Below, piece after piece: positions 34,382 to 42,974 of a stretch of DNA of 64,000 nucleotides. The notes beneath the pieces are model-generated. The model was not told the origin of the DNA. It saw only the letters and a list, made by a program, of their open reading frames with translations, and made no database searches. The stretch's first letter is position 1, and every line of letters begins with the position of its first letter. The translations under genes were made by a program, and so were the position numbers. The DNA is taken from positions 44,604 through 108,603 of the forward strand of contig CAYGKA010000010.1 of NCBI GenBank assembly GCA_964350445.1. Direction: 5' to 3'. Source of the DNA: Hwanghaeella sp964350445 (GTDB lineage Bacteria; Pseudomonadota; Alphaproteobacteria; UBA8366; Aestuariispiraceae).

Positions 34382-34477
34382 GGGACGCTTTTAATCCGAT
34401 TTCGACTGTCTGGTACCGACGTGGATCAGAATTTGCTTTTTTTGGCCGCTCTTTTCAACCGTGCACACTGTCACAAA

Positions 34478-35149
34478 CTACTGAAAGGACGTGCGAATCG
34501 CCGCAGCCGCTGCCCAAGGTGCCAAGGGAAGCGCCGCAACGAGTATCGCCGCCATCAATAGGAGATGTGGACGCACGGGCAGTCCTGCAAGGGCTGCGTC
34601 CACCGCCGTCACGCCAAATATCAGGACCGGGATGTATAGCGGCAGCACCAGCAAAGCGGTCAGCAGGTTCGCGCGGCGCGCACCGAGCACCAAGGCCGCG
34701 CCGATTGCGCCGATCAGGCTCAACGTCGGCGTGCCGATGGCGAGCCCGACGATCATCGGCAGGTATCCGTCGGACGGCATGTTGAGTAGTACCCCGATCA
34801 CCGGGGCGAGGATGATCAGCGGCACCCCGGTCGTCAGCCAATGCGCCAGGGCCTTGGCCAGCACCAACACCGTCATCGGCACGGGCGACAGGGCCATGAG
34901 TTCAAGCGCCCCGTCGTCGTAGTCGCTTTGGAACAGCCGGTCGAGCGACAGCATCACCGACAGCAGCGCCAGAACCCAGATCACGCCCGCCGCCAACCCG
35001 GCAAGAACCTGCGGGTCGGGTCCGACGCCGAGCGGAAACAGGCTGGCCGCGATGATGAAGAAGGCCAATGCCAGGACGACATCCGACCCCTGGCGGTAGG
35101 CGAGTCGCAGATCGCGGCCCAGCATGGCGAGAAATCCGCGTCCCATCAC
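34478..35149 (-). CDS. ccmB: Heme exporter permease CcmB
   Basis: This is a six-helix permease of 223 residues in the CcmABCD complex. Typical strings are FLAMLGRDLRLAYRQGSDV at the start and DYDDGALELMALSPVP near residue 75. Its start overlaps the ccmA stop by ATGA. The length is normal. Confidence 0.95.
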   Translation of the reverse strand: MMGRGFLAMLGRDLRLAYRQGSDVVLALAFFIIAASLFPLGVGPDPQVLAGLAAGVIWVLALLSVMLSLDRLFQSDYDDGALELMALSPVPMTVLVLAKALAHWLTTGVPLIILAPVIGVLLNMPSDGYLPMIVGLAIGTPTLSLIGAIGAALVLGARRANLLTALLVLPLYIPVLIFGVTAVDAALAGLPVRPHLLLMAAILVAALPLAPWAAAAAIRTSFQ

Positions 35150-35787
35150 ATTGCCGGGAACAACGCCGGATCGACGGCGAATTGATCGATGGAAAGTGTT
35201 TCAGCCCCATCGAGGCCGAGATCGACATGGGTGGCGGCGACGACCATGCCGCCCCGCGTCCGGTGGTCCGCCACCGCGTGACGCAGTTTGACGAGCGAGG
35301 CCGCGTCCAACCCGACAGAGGGTTCGTCCAACAGCCACAGATCGGCTTCCGAAACCAACAACCTGGCCAGGGCGAGGCGGCGGCGCTGGCCCGCTGACAG
35401 ATACCGTCCCGGCAGGGCGCTTTGCGTCTCAAGCCCCAGCGCGGTCACCGCCGCGGCGACCGGCTTGTCACTTCCGTTCAGGGCCTGCCAAAAGGCGAGA
35501 TCCTCCGCCACGGTCAGCGGCGGCTTCACCGCTTCCGCGTGGGCCAGATAGTGCAGCCGAGCGCGATGATCCTCGGGATCCCCATCGACCGAAACGCCGT
35601 CCCAGCATAATTCGCCTGCCATCGGCGGGATAAGCCCGGCCATCAGGCGCAGCAAGGTCGACTTGCCGCTGCCGTTCGGACCGGTCAGCAACATCGCGCC
35701 GCCACTGGACACGGAAAAGCCCAGCCCGTCGAAAACGAGCCTGCCGCCGCGAATGCAGGAGATGTCTGTACCGGAGAATGTGGCCAT
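35146..35787 (-). CDS. ccmA: Heme exporter ATPase CcmA
   Basis: The 213-residue ABC ATPase releases heme-loaded CcmE. Walker A is GPNGSGKST, the signature is LSAGQRRRLALARL, and Walker B is LWLLDEPSVGLD. It is the first gene of the minus-strand ccm operon. Upstream lies a 346-bp gap containing several inverted repeats. Confidence 0.95.
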   Translation of the reverse strand: MATFSGTDISCIRGGRLVFDGLGFSVSSGGAMLLTGPNGSGKSTLLRLMAGLIPPMAGELCWDGVSVDGDPEDHRARLHYLAHAEAVKPPLTVAEDLAFWQALNGSDKPVAAAVTALGLETQSALPGRYLSAGQRRRLALARLLVSEADLWLLDEPSVGLDAASLVKLRHAVADHRTRGGMVVAATHVDLGLDGAETLSIDQFAVDPALFPAM

Positions 35788-36133
35788 GCCGCATTAGACC
35801 CAAACCGCCCGGAATCGCAACCGTGCTGGCCCGGATCGGGGGTCGTTTTGACGTTTCATGAGGCCAGAAAGGGGCGGCGGCCGCCAGTGGGGGAGGTACC
35901 GGCGGCCGCCTATTTGCTGCAACGGCCTGGTCAGGGCCGCTACGGGATCCTTTATTGGGGGATGGATCCCGTTGAGAGGGGAGGTCTCAGCGATTCACTA
36001 TATGGGGAGGTTGAATAACTTTCCCAGGGGTTGAAATAAGGCAATTTTGGGGCAGGCTTTCACAAAGTCTTGGGTGGCCACCCATAAGATTGGAAACCTA
36101 CCCGTAAGGACCGGGACCGCCGTTCTCTGCGGT
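35788..36133. other. Gap upstream of ccmA, no gene seen
   Basis: The 346-bp gap between the cupin gene stop and the ccmA start holds no convincing reading frame. It contains a cluster of inverted repeats at 35876-35972, and a stretch at 36000-36110 of ordinary composition with no feature I can name. The ccm promoter must lie here, since all eight downstream genes read away from it. Confidence 0.6.
35876..35972 (-). repeat. Cluster of inverted repeats upstream of the ccm operon
   Basis: The self-palindrome GGCGGCCGCC occurs at 35876-35885 and again at 35901-35910, so the two copies can also pair with each other. CGGCC and GGCCG pair across 35923-35939. ACGGGATCC (35942-35950) and GGATCCCGT (35964-35972) form a perfect 9-bp stem with a 13-base loop. 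None is followed by a T run. They lie about 90-185 bp before the ccmA start and may act in a leader or separate the cupin operon from ccm. Confidence 0.5.
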
Positions 36134-36445
36134 TCACACACTTCCTTCCCGCTCGATAACCAAGATATGGGCGGTGCCTTCCGGCACCGCGCGGTGCTCG
36201 TCGCCCTCGGCGCAATGGCAGAAATCCCCTGGGCCCATCCGCCGCACGCTTTCCGTTCCGCCGGACCGATGGTGCATTTGTACCGTGCCGGCCAGCACGA
36301 CGAAGACTTCCTGCCCATCGTTCACATGCCACCGGTAAGGCTGGTCGGTCCAATGCAGCCGCACGGTGACGCCGTCCATATCGGCGATATCGAGCGCTTC
36401 CCAGGCCGTTTCACCCTTGAAGGAGCGCGGGTCCACAATTCGCAT
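36134..36445 (-). CDS. Cupin-domain protein
   Basis: This is a single-cupin protein of 103 residues. Its two beta-hairpin motifs are RLHWTDQPYRWHVNDGQEVFVVLAGTVQMH (given by WHVNDGQEVF) and GPGDFCHCAEGDEHRAVPEG. Histidines in YRWHV and GDEHRAV and the Glu are normal cupin metal ligands. It follows the PfpI gene by 3 bp, so it is part of a three-gene operon. The ligand or reaction is unknown. Confidence 0.85.
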   Translation of the reverse strand: MRIVDPRSFKGETAWEALDIADMDGVTVRLHWTDQPYRWHVNDGQEVFVVLAGTVQMHHRSGGTESVRRMGPGDFCHCAEGDEHRAVPEGTAHILVIEREGSV

Positions 36446-36448
36446 CGA

Positions 36449-37048
36449 TCAAGCCTCGTACAAATAGGGGGGCGCCGGGAAATATTCGATGCCTTGCTGC
36501 ACTTTCCTGGCATAGGCGGCGCCGGCCAGCTCCCCGACCAGCCAAAGAGCCATGTCAATCCCCGCCGAAACCCCAGCCGAGGTGACCAGATTGCCGTCGC
36601 GGACGAAACGGACATCCGACAGAACCTCCGCGTCGGCCCATTTGCGCATCGGCCCAACGACATCGTGATAGGTGGTAATGCGCCGGCCTTTGGTGAGACC
36701 GGCCTGGGCCAGCACCATGGCGCCCGTGCAGACGGATGTGACCCAGGTGCAGCCGGCGGCTGTTTTCCTGACCCAATCCAACATCGCTTCATCCTTGATC
36801 AGGGTTCGCGTTCCCTTGCCGCCCGGCACCAGAAGAATGTCGATGGAAGGCGTTGTTTCGAAAGAATGATCGGGGGTAATCACCATGCCTTTGCCACAGG
36901 TAACCGGCTTACCTTCCCGCGAAACGGTAAAGACCGAGAGGGGTACAGGCGGGGTGTCCTCCTTCGCGGCCCAGGCGAAGACTTCCCAGGGGCCGACAGC
37001 GTCCAATTCCTCGACACCGTCGAACAGCAGAATGGCGATGGATGTCAC
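36449..37048 (-). CDS. DJ-1/PfpI-family protein
   Basis: The 199-residue protein has the DJ-1 fold with a nucleophilic cysteine in TSVCTGAMVLAQAG (near residue 106), preceded by ILLVPGGKGTR. Family members include isonitrile hydratase (InhA), proteases, deglycases and glyoxalases. The same elbow SVCTGA occurs in the regulator directly upstream, so the two genes are paralogous. Its ATG overlaps the regulator stop by four bases. The activity cannot be chosen from sequence. Confidence 0.88.
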   Translation of the reverse strand: MTSIAILLFDGVEELDAVGPWEVFAWAAKEDTPPVPLSVFTVSREGKPVTCGKGMVITPDHSFETTPSIDILLVPGGKGTRTLIKDEAMLDWVRKTAAGCTWVTSVCTGAMVLAQAGLTKGRRITTYHDVVGPMRKWADAEVLSDVRFVRDGNLVTSAGVSAGIDMALWLVGELAGAAYARKVQQGIEYFPAPPYLYEA

Positions 37049-38016
37049 GCGCTTTGTTCCTTCCTGAACCGGTCACGATATTCTTGCGGCGAAATGCCAA
37101 GGGCGCGCTGAAACGAACGCCGCATCCGGTCAGCGCCGCCAAAGCCGCGCTGATGGGCAATCCTGTCGACTGTAAGGACGCAATCTTCAAGATCGCGCCG
37201 GGCGGCATCGACCCGCACACGCTCGACGAACTTTGCCGGCGTGACACCCAATTCCTGAGTGAACCGCCGGGCAAGGCTGCGCGGGGCCATGGCGGCCTGT
37301 TCCGCCAAGTCTTCGACCGTCAGCGGCCTGTCCAGATTGTCGAATATCCAGCGCCGCAAGTGTTCGAAACGGCTTGACGAATTGGCCTGCGCCGACAGCT
37401 CCTGGCTGAACTGGCTCTGCCCGCCCGGGCGCTTCAAATAGACCACCAGCAAACGCGCGATCATCAACGCGACATCCCGGCCGTGGTCTTCCTCAACCAG
37501 CGCCAAGGCAAGGTCGATCCCCGCTGTGACCCCCGCGGCGGTGATAAACGGGCCGTCCCGGACATAGATATCGTCGGCTCGCACCGATATCCTGGGATAT
37601 TCGCGGGCAAGCTGGACCGTATCGTCCCAGTGGGTGGTGGCCCGGCGCCCGTTCAGCAGTCCCGCTTCCGCCAGTAGAAAGGCGCCGGTGCAAACCGACG
37701 CGGTCCGGCGGGCAACGACCGAAAGTCGGCGCGCGGAGAAGAGCATATCCGGGTCCTTCATCGCCGCGCGAACCCCGAGTCCGCCGATAAAGATGATCGT
37801 ATCCAGATCGCTTAACTCATCCCAACTTGTCTGGGCTATCAGCGTCAGGCCTGACGATGCCTCGACCGGTCCCTTTTGCCGCGCCGTGGTCACGACCTTG
37901 TATGCCGGGTCGCCGCCCAACAGCCGGTTTGTTAGGGCGAAGACCTCCAAAGGACCCGTCGCGTCCAATATTTGAAAGTCGGGGTAAAGAACCGCTGCGA
38001 TTAATTTTTCCGCCAT
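37045..38016 (-). CDS. GlxA-type AraC-family regulator with DJ-1 domain
   Basis: The 323-residue regulator combines an N-terminal DJ-1/PfpI domain (FPDFQILDATGPLEVF, and TASVCTGAFLLAEAG) with a C-terminal AraC-type helix-turn-helix pair: LTVEDLAEQAAMAPRSLARRFTQELGVTP (about 237-265) and DRIAHQRGFGGADRMRRSFQRALGISPQEYR at the end, given in part. The DJ-1 half probably senses a ligand. It is the first gene of an operon with the PfpI and cupin genes and likely controls it. A 187-bp gap separates it from the divergent serine hydrolase gene. Confidence 0.92.
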   Translation of the reverse strand: MAEKLIAAVLYPDFQILDATGPLEVFALTNRLLGGDPAYKVVTTARQKGPVEASSGLTLIAQTSWDELSDLDTIIFIGGLGVRAAMKDPDMLFSARRLSVVARRTASVCTGAFLLAEAGLLNGRRATTHWDDTVQLAREYPRISVRADDIYVRDGPFITAAGVTAGIDLALALVEEDHGRDVALMIARLLVVYLKRPGGQSQFSQELSAQANSSSRFEHLRRWIFDNLDRPLTVEDLAEQAAMAPRSLARRFTQELGVTPAKFVERVRVDAARRDLEDCVLTVDRIAHQRGFGGADRMRRSFQRALGISPQEYRDRFRKEQSA

Positions 38017-38203
38017 GGCTTACCTGAGCTGTTCGAATGTTCTTCTTTCCCCCAAACGATCATAGGCGATAGTTCGATTGGCAGGAATGTCATTTACCCG
38101 TCTTTTTCTGCCATTTCGTTGGAACCGGCCAAGGAAGGATTGCAGGAACCCGTGGCAAATAATCCAATACCTGGAACAGTCAGATTCAGGATGATTTCCG
38201 CAC

Positions 38204-39247
38204 ATGACACCTCAAGACGACCTCATTGCGCTGGCCCTTCAGTCGGAAGTGGACTGGCCGCGCGACTTGGACATATCCCCCTTGCCGGGCCTCACCGAGA
38301 TCGAACCGCCCCCTTGGAATAAAGTGCTCGGCCCACTTTTTGCCCGTGGCGGACCAAACGGTATCATCCTGAAGGATGGCAAGGCTGTGGCGGAATGGGG
38401 CGATCCGGACCGCTGTGACCTCACGTTCTCTATCGCCAAGTCCTATCTGTCGATCCTAGCGGGCCTGGCGCTCGGAGACGGCCTGATCGGGTCGTTGGAC
38501 GACCCGGTCGCAAAGACGCTGCCCGGCCCGGAATTCGACGGCTCCCAAAACAGCACGATCACCTGGCGGCACCTGCTGACCCTGACCAGCGAATGGGAGG
38601 GGGCGTTGTGGGACAAGCCCGACCTGGTGGACCGGAACCGGCAGGTCGGCACCGGCGCCGATAACAGCCGCAAGGGCCTGCACCGCGACTTGCAGGCGCC
38701 CGGTACCTTTTGGGAATACAATGACGTCCGTGTAAACCTGTTGTCCCTATGCCTGTTGCGGCTGTTCCGGAAACCGCTGCCGACTGTTTTGAAGGAACGG
38801 GTCATGGACCCGATCGGGGCGTCCGCGACATGGACCTGGCACGGCTACGACAATTCCTTCACCGACATCGCGGGGACACGGATGCAATCCGTTCCCGGCG
38901 GCTCCCACTGGGGCGGGGGTATGCAAATCGGCAGCCGAGATCACGCGCAGTTCGGACAGCTCATATTGAACGGCGGCGTTTGGGAAGGCCGGCAGTTGCT
39001 GCCTGAGGGATGGACCGAAGCGATCCGGCAACCCTGTGCCCTCAACGACGGGTACGGCATGCTCTGGTGGCTCAATACCGGCCGGCGCGAATGGCCTTCC
39101 GGGCCGGAAGACAGCTTTGCCGCGATGGGCGCCGGTGGAAATATGCTATGGATCGCCCCGCGCCAGCGCATTGTCCTCGTTGCCCGCTGGACCGACGCGG
39201 CAGCGGTCGACCCACTGCTGCGCATGGCGATGGAACTTTTCGGCTAG
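38204..39247 (+). CDS. Beta-lactamase-family serine hydrolase
   Basis: The 347-residue protein belongs to the class C beta-lactamase / esterase-like group. The SxxK motif FSIAKSYLSIL (near residue 85) gives the nucleophile, WEYNDVRVNLLSL supplies the YxN motif (near 175), and a C-terminal histidine-glycine-type position could be in SHWGGGMQIG. No signal peptide is seen, so it is probably cytoplasmic. The substrate is unknown. It is divergent from the GlxA operon and convergent with the transporter operon. Confidence 0.85.
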   Translation: MTPQDDLIALALQSEVDWPRDLDISPLPGLTEIEPPPWNKVLGPLFARGGPNGIILKDGKAVAEWGDPDRCDLTFSIAKSYLSILAGLALGDGLIGSLDDPVAKTLPGPEFDGSQNSTITWRHLLTLTSEWEGALWDKPDLVDRNRQVGTGADNSRKGLHRDLQAPGTFWEYNDVRVNLLSLCLLRLFRKPLPTVLKERVMDPIGASATWTWHGYDNSFTDIAGTRMQSVPGGSHWGGGMQIGSRDHAQFGQLILNGGVWEGRQLLPEGWTEAIRQPCALNDGYGMLWWLNTGRREWPSGPEDSFAAMGAGGNMLWIAPRQRIVLVARWTDAAAVDPLLRMAMELFG

Positions 39248-39267
39248 CGTCTGCTTCCCTGAATTCC

Positions 39268-40506
39268 CTAGACGTCGTATTTGCGCTGGTCGTCGATGAC
39301 CTTGCCATCGTTTGGCAGGCTGCCGGGGGCGACCAGATCGATCTTGCCCCGTAATTTCAATTCCCGTTGCACGGTATCGCCGACCGCAGCCGCAAAGCCG
39401 TCACCCGCGCCGTCCGCTTCCACCTTCACGACCATGACATCGCTGTTATCAACCAAGGTCACCTCGACCCGGACCCTGCCGATTTCCGGATGCGCCTTCG
39501 CCACACGGTCGACCTGCGCCGGGTCGACGAACATGCCCTTGACCTTGGTGCGCTGATCGGCCCGGCCCATCCATCCCTTTATCCGCATATTGGTGCGGCC
39601 GCAGGGGCTGGTCCCGGAGAGCACGGCGGACATGTCGCCGGTCGCGAACCGGATCAGTGGATAGTCCGCGTTGAACGTGGTTACCACGACTTCGCCCACC
39701 TCGCCCTCCGCAACCGGGTCGCCGGTGCCGGGACGGACGATTTCGACGATCACGCGTTCATCCACCACCATGCCTTCCAGCGCCGGTGTTTCGTAGGCGA
39801 CGAGGCCCAGATCCGCCGTACCGTAGGACTGGCGCGTAACGATGCCGCGGGCCTCGTAGGCGTCCCGCATGCTGGGAAACAGCGCGCCGCCGCCGACGAA
39901 CGCCTTTTTCAAGGTCGGGAGCGCTATCCCCATTTCATCCGCGCGTTCCAGGATTTTGCCGAGGAAATCGGGCGTGCCGATATACCCATCGGCCTGAAAA
40001 TAGGCCATCGCCTGCACTTGCTGCTCGGTCGCGCCGACGCCGCCGGGATAGACCGTACAGCCGACCGCCTGCGCGCCGACCTCCATCATCATGCCGGCCG
40101 GCGTGTGATGATAGCTGAAACAGTTATGGGCCATATCGCCCTGGCGGAACCCGGCCGCGAAAATGCCGCGCCCCATGCCCCACCAGTCCCTGCCCTGACC
40201 TTCCGGGTCGGCGATCGGGCCGGGCGACAGGTACACGCGCAAAAGATCGCGTGCGGGGGTAGCGTTAAGGCCGCCGAAAGGCGGCTCCGCTTCCTGCTGG
40301 GCCATCAGGTCGGATTTCCGGGTGACCGGCAGGCCCGGCAGGGCTTCGGCGCCGGCGATCGAAACAGGGTCGATATCGGCCAGCACCTTGCCGTAATAGG
40401 ATGCATTCGCCTTGGCATGTGCGATCTGGGCCGGCAGCGCCGTGGCGCGGTCCGCCGCGCGCTGATCCGCAGAGCGGGTCTCCAACGCGTCGTAGAATTC
40501 GGTCAT
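39268..40506 (-). CDS. PaaK-like adenylate-forming enzyme, atypical P-loop
   Basis: The 412-residue protein follows the phenylacetate-CoA ligase fold: AHAKANASYYGKVL, LPGLPVTRKSDLM, YGTADLGLVAYE, GEVGEVVVTTFN, RFATGDMSAV and RIKGWMGRADQRTKVKGMFV are typical PaaK landmarks. The usual AMP-binding loop (SSGTTGKPT) is replaced by YLSPGPIADPEG, so classical ATP use needs testing. The ATG at 40506 is preferred over the frame start at 40551. It ends the minus-strand transporter operon, 60 bp after livF, suggesting that imported acids are activated here. Confidence 0.8.
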   Translation of the reverse strand: MTEFYDALETRSADQRAADRATALPAQIAHAKANASYYGKVLADIDPVSIAGAEALPGLPVTRKSDLMAQQEAEPPFGGLNATPARDLLRVYLSPGPIADPEGQGRDWWGMGRGIFAAGFRQGDMAHNCFSYHHTPAGMMMEVGAQAVGCTVYPGGVGATEQQVQAMAYFQADGYIGTPDFLGKILERADEMGIALPTLKKAFVGGGALFPSMRDAYEARGIVTRQSYGTADLGLVAYETPALEGMVVDERVIVEIVRPGTGDPVAEGEVGEVVVTTFNADYPLIRFATGDMSAVLSGTSPCGRTNMRIKGWMGRADQRTKVKGMFVDPAQVDRVAKAHPEIGRVRVEVTLVDNSDVMVVKVEADGAGDGFAAAVGDTVQRELKLRGKIDLVAPGSLPNDGKVIDDQRKYDV

Positions 40507-40566
40507 ACTTCGCCCCCAAAGGCTTCGGGCGGCCTTCCGCCGCCCGCGCATTCTTGTCGGAACGCC

Positions 40567-41409
40567 CTACAGCCAGCGTTTGCGCCGCTTATAGTGCTTC
40601 ACTTCGCGGAAACTCTTCCGGCCCTGGGTCGACAGGCCGAGATAGAATTCCTTCACGTCTTCATTGTTGGCGAGGTCATCCGCCGCTCCGTCGAGCACAA
40701 CGCGTCCGTTTTCCAGGATGTAACCATAGTCGGCGTAACGCAGTGCGACGTTTGTATTCTGTTCGGCCAGCAGGAAGGTCACGCCTTCCTTCTCGTTCAA
40801 CTGCTTCACGATCTCGAAGATCTGCTCCACCAATTGCGGCGCCAGCCCCATCGAGGGTTCGTCCAGCAGGATCAGCTTCGGGCGCGCCATCAAGGCGCGG
40901 CCGATGGCGCACATCTGCTGTTCGCCGCCCGATGTATAGCCGGCCTGGGAACTGCGGCGTTCCTTCAGACGGGGGAAATACCCGTAGACCTTTTCCAGGT
41001 CGTCCTTCACGTCGGAGGCACCGCCCCGCGTATAGGCCCCGGTCAGGAGGTTTTCCTCCACGGTCAGATGTTCGAAACAATGCCGGCCTTCCATGACCTG
41101 GACACAGCCACGCTTGACCATCTCGTTCGCGGTCAGGTCGTTGGTGCGCGACCCGCCCATTTGGATCGAGCCTTTTGTAATTTCGCCACGTTCCGCACGC
41201 AGCAGGTTGGAGATCGACTTGAGGGTCGTGGACTTGCCGGCCCCGTTGGCCCCGAGGAGGGCAACGATACCCCCCTCGGGAACCTCAAACGACACGCCCT
41301 TCAAGACCAGAATGACATGGTCATAGATCACTTCGATATTGTTGACCTGCAACAGCGCCGAAGCGGCCTTGTCCGTCACTTGGTCCTCTGATGGGGCTTG
41401 CACGTTCAC
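40567..41409 (-). CDS. livF: Branched-chain-type ABC transporter ATPase, LivF
   Basis: This is a 280-residue ATP-binding subunit. Walker A is GANGAGKST, the signature is YTSGGEQQMCAIGRAL, and Walker B is LILLDEPSMGLAP, which is typical for LivF. The N-terminal DQVTDKAASALLQ and the C-terminal REVKHYKRRKRWL are extra. It follows the binding-protein gene by 48 bp. Confidence 0.92.
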   Translation of the reverse strand: MNVQAPSEDQVTDKAASALLQVNNIEVIYDHVILVLKGVSFEVPEGGIVALLGANGAGKSTTLKSISNLLRAERGEITKGSIQMGGSRTNDLTANEMVKRGCVQVMEGRHCFEHLTVEENLLTGAYTRGGASDVKDDLEKVYGYFPRLKERRSSQAGYTSGGEQQMCAIGRALMARPKLILLDEPSMGLAPQLVEQIFEIVKQLNEKEGVTFLLAEQNTNVALRYADYGYILENGRVVLDGAADDLANNEDVKEFYLGLSTQGRKSFREVKHYKRRKRWL

Positions 41410-41457
41410 GAGACTGTACCTCCAGTCAAATCAACCGGTTACTTCACAACGGGTCGC

Positions 41458-42771
41458 TTAGCTGCACGACCGCGGCGTGATGTTGTTTTCCGCTGCGTAC
41501 TGAGCGGATTCCTGCTCGATCAGCGGTGCGACAACGTCGGTCATCGCGGGCACCCAGTCGGAGATGATCTCCCACTTGTCGCCCTTCCACTGCTGAACCA
41601 GGATGGCCGGATTGTTGCCCTCATGGTTTTCGCAGGTGATCGTCAGGGGCGGGATGTAGCCCGTCATGCCCATCTCTGCGATCCGCGCTTCGCTCAAATT
41701 CAGGTTCTCCAGGCCCCAGCGCATTTCTTCACCGGTGATCTGACGATTGCCGAACTTGGCCTGTGCCGTGCGAATGGCTTCGACGATGTAAGCCGCGTTG
41801 GCGAAACCACGTGCCCAGAGCGGGTTGTTGTGCTCTGCCTTGTCGGCGGACGAACCCGCACCGGCAGCATACATCGCTTCGACGTCCTTGTAGGCGTCAA
41901 AGCCGGTACCCACGCCGTGGAAGGTCGCGGACTTGTAGCCGATGGAGCCCTGGCCGGCCGGCACGACGGCGTCGTTGCCGCCGGACCACCAGTTGCCGAT
42001 GAACTTGTCCATCGGGAAGCGGATATTGGAGGCTTCACGAACGGCCGTGCCGTTCATCGCACCCCAACCCCACATGATGGCATAGTCGGGCTTCGTTTTG
42101 CGGACCTGCAGCCAGATCGACTTCTGTTCAGTCATCGAGGCCGGCGGAACCGGATACTTGTCGTAGGTGAAACCGAACTTTTCAGCCAGCACGTCCAGCG
42201 TCGGGATCGGTTCCTTACCATACGGGTGATCCAGGTAGATATAGGCGAAACGCATGCCCTTGAGCTTGTCCAAGCCGCCTGCTTCGTTGGCGATGTACTG
42301 AACGACGGACGTCGCCTGGCTCCAGTACGTGGCCGGGAAGTTGAAGACATACGGGAAGACCTTGCCGTTGGCGGCGCTGGTCCGGCCATAACCCATCGAC
42401 AGGATCGGAATCTTGTCGTTGGTGGCCTTTTCGATCAGCGCGTAGGTGATGCCGGTCGACCACGGGCTGTAAACCGTCGCGCCGCCGCCGGTGCCTTTCG
42501 TACGGTCATAGCATTCGACGCCACGGTCGGTTGCATAACCGGTATCGCATTCCTCAACCGCGAGCTTGACGCCGTTCACGCCGCCGTCCCGGTTGTTGAT
42601 CATCGCGAAATAGTCGAGATAGCCGTTCGCCAGCGGGATGCCGCTCGGCGCATACGCGCCGGTGCGGTAGACCAGCGCCGGGATCGGCTGGTCGGCGTAC
42701 GCCGTTGCCGCGATCCCTGCAATGCCGACGGCGGAAGCCACCGCGGCCAGAGCCACTTTACGGAATTCCAT
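41458..42771 (-). CDS. Branched-chain-type ABC transporter substrate-binding protein
   Basis: This is a periplasmic type I binding protein of 437 residues. A signal peptide (residues 1-26, ending TAYA) precedes two Rossmann-like lobes with GIPLANGYLDYFAMINNRDGG and GVNGVKLAVEECD, and a mature C-terminal part ending ITPRSCS. It is larger than LivJ (about 370 residues). Members of this branch often carry aromatic or aliphatic acids rather than leucine, which fits the neighbouring acyl-CoA ligases. Ligand unproven. Confidence 0.9.
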   Translation of the reverse strand: MEFRKVALAAVASAVGIAGIAATAYADQPIPALVYRTGAYAPSGIPLANGYLDYFAMINNRDGGVNGVKLAVEECDTGYATDRGVECYDRTKGTGGGATVYSPWSTGITYALIEKATNDKIPILSMGYGRTSAANGKVFPYVFNFPATYWSQATSVVQYIANEAGGLDKLKGMRFAYIYLDHPYGKEPIPTLDVLAEKFGFTYDKYPVPPASMTEQKSIWLQVRKTKPDYAIMWGWGAMNGTAVREASNIRFPMDKFIGNWWSGGNDAVVPAGQGSIGYKSATFHGVGTGFDAYKDVEAMYAAGAGSSADKAEHNNPLWARGFANAAYIVEAIRTAQAKFGNRQITGEEMRWGLENLNLSEARIAEMGMTGYIPPLTITCENHEGNNPAILVQQWKGDKWEIISDWVPAMTDVVAPLIEQESAQYAAENNITPRSCS

Positions 42772-42974
42772 GGAATTTCCTCCTTCTGTTCAATCCAACA
42801 AGGCCTGAACCCTTATGGTCCATTCACCTTGATTTCCTTTGTGCCTCCCTCATTGTTAGGGCCCGAGGGTTTTTAGAACTTAAGGCCTATTCTAGACGCC
42901 GCCGCGGGTGCCCGTCGCGATGACGCCTGTCTTTGTGCAGAGTGTAGACCGTTCCGTAACTGCGTCAAAACGCA

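Noticed and set aside
36047..37111. 354-codon plus-strand frame across the cupin and PfpI genes
   Set aside because: The opposite strand carries clear cupin and DJ-1 motifs in three coupled genes.
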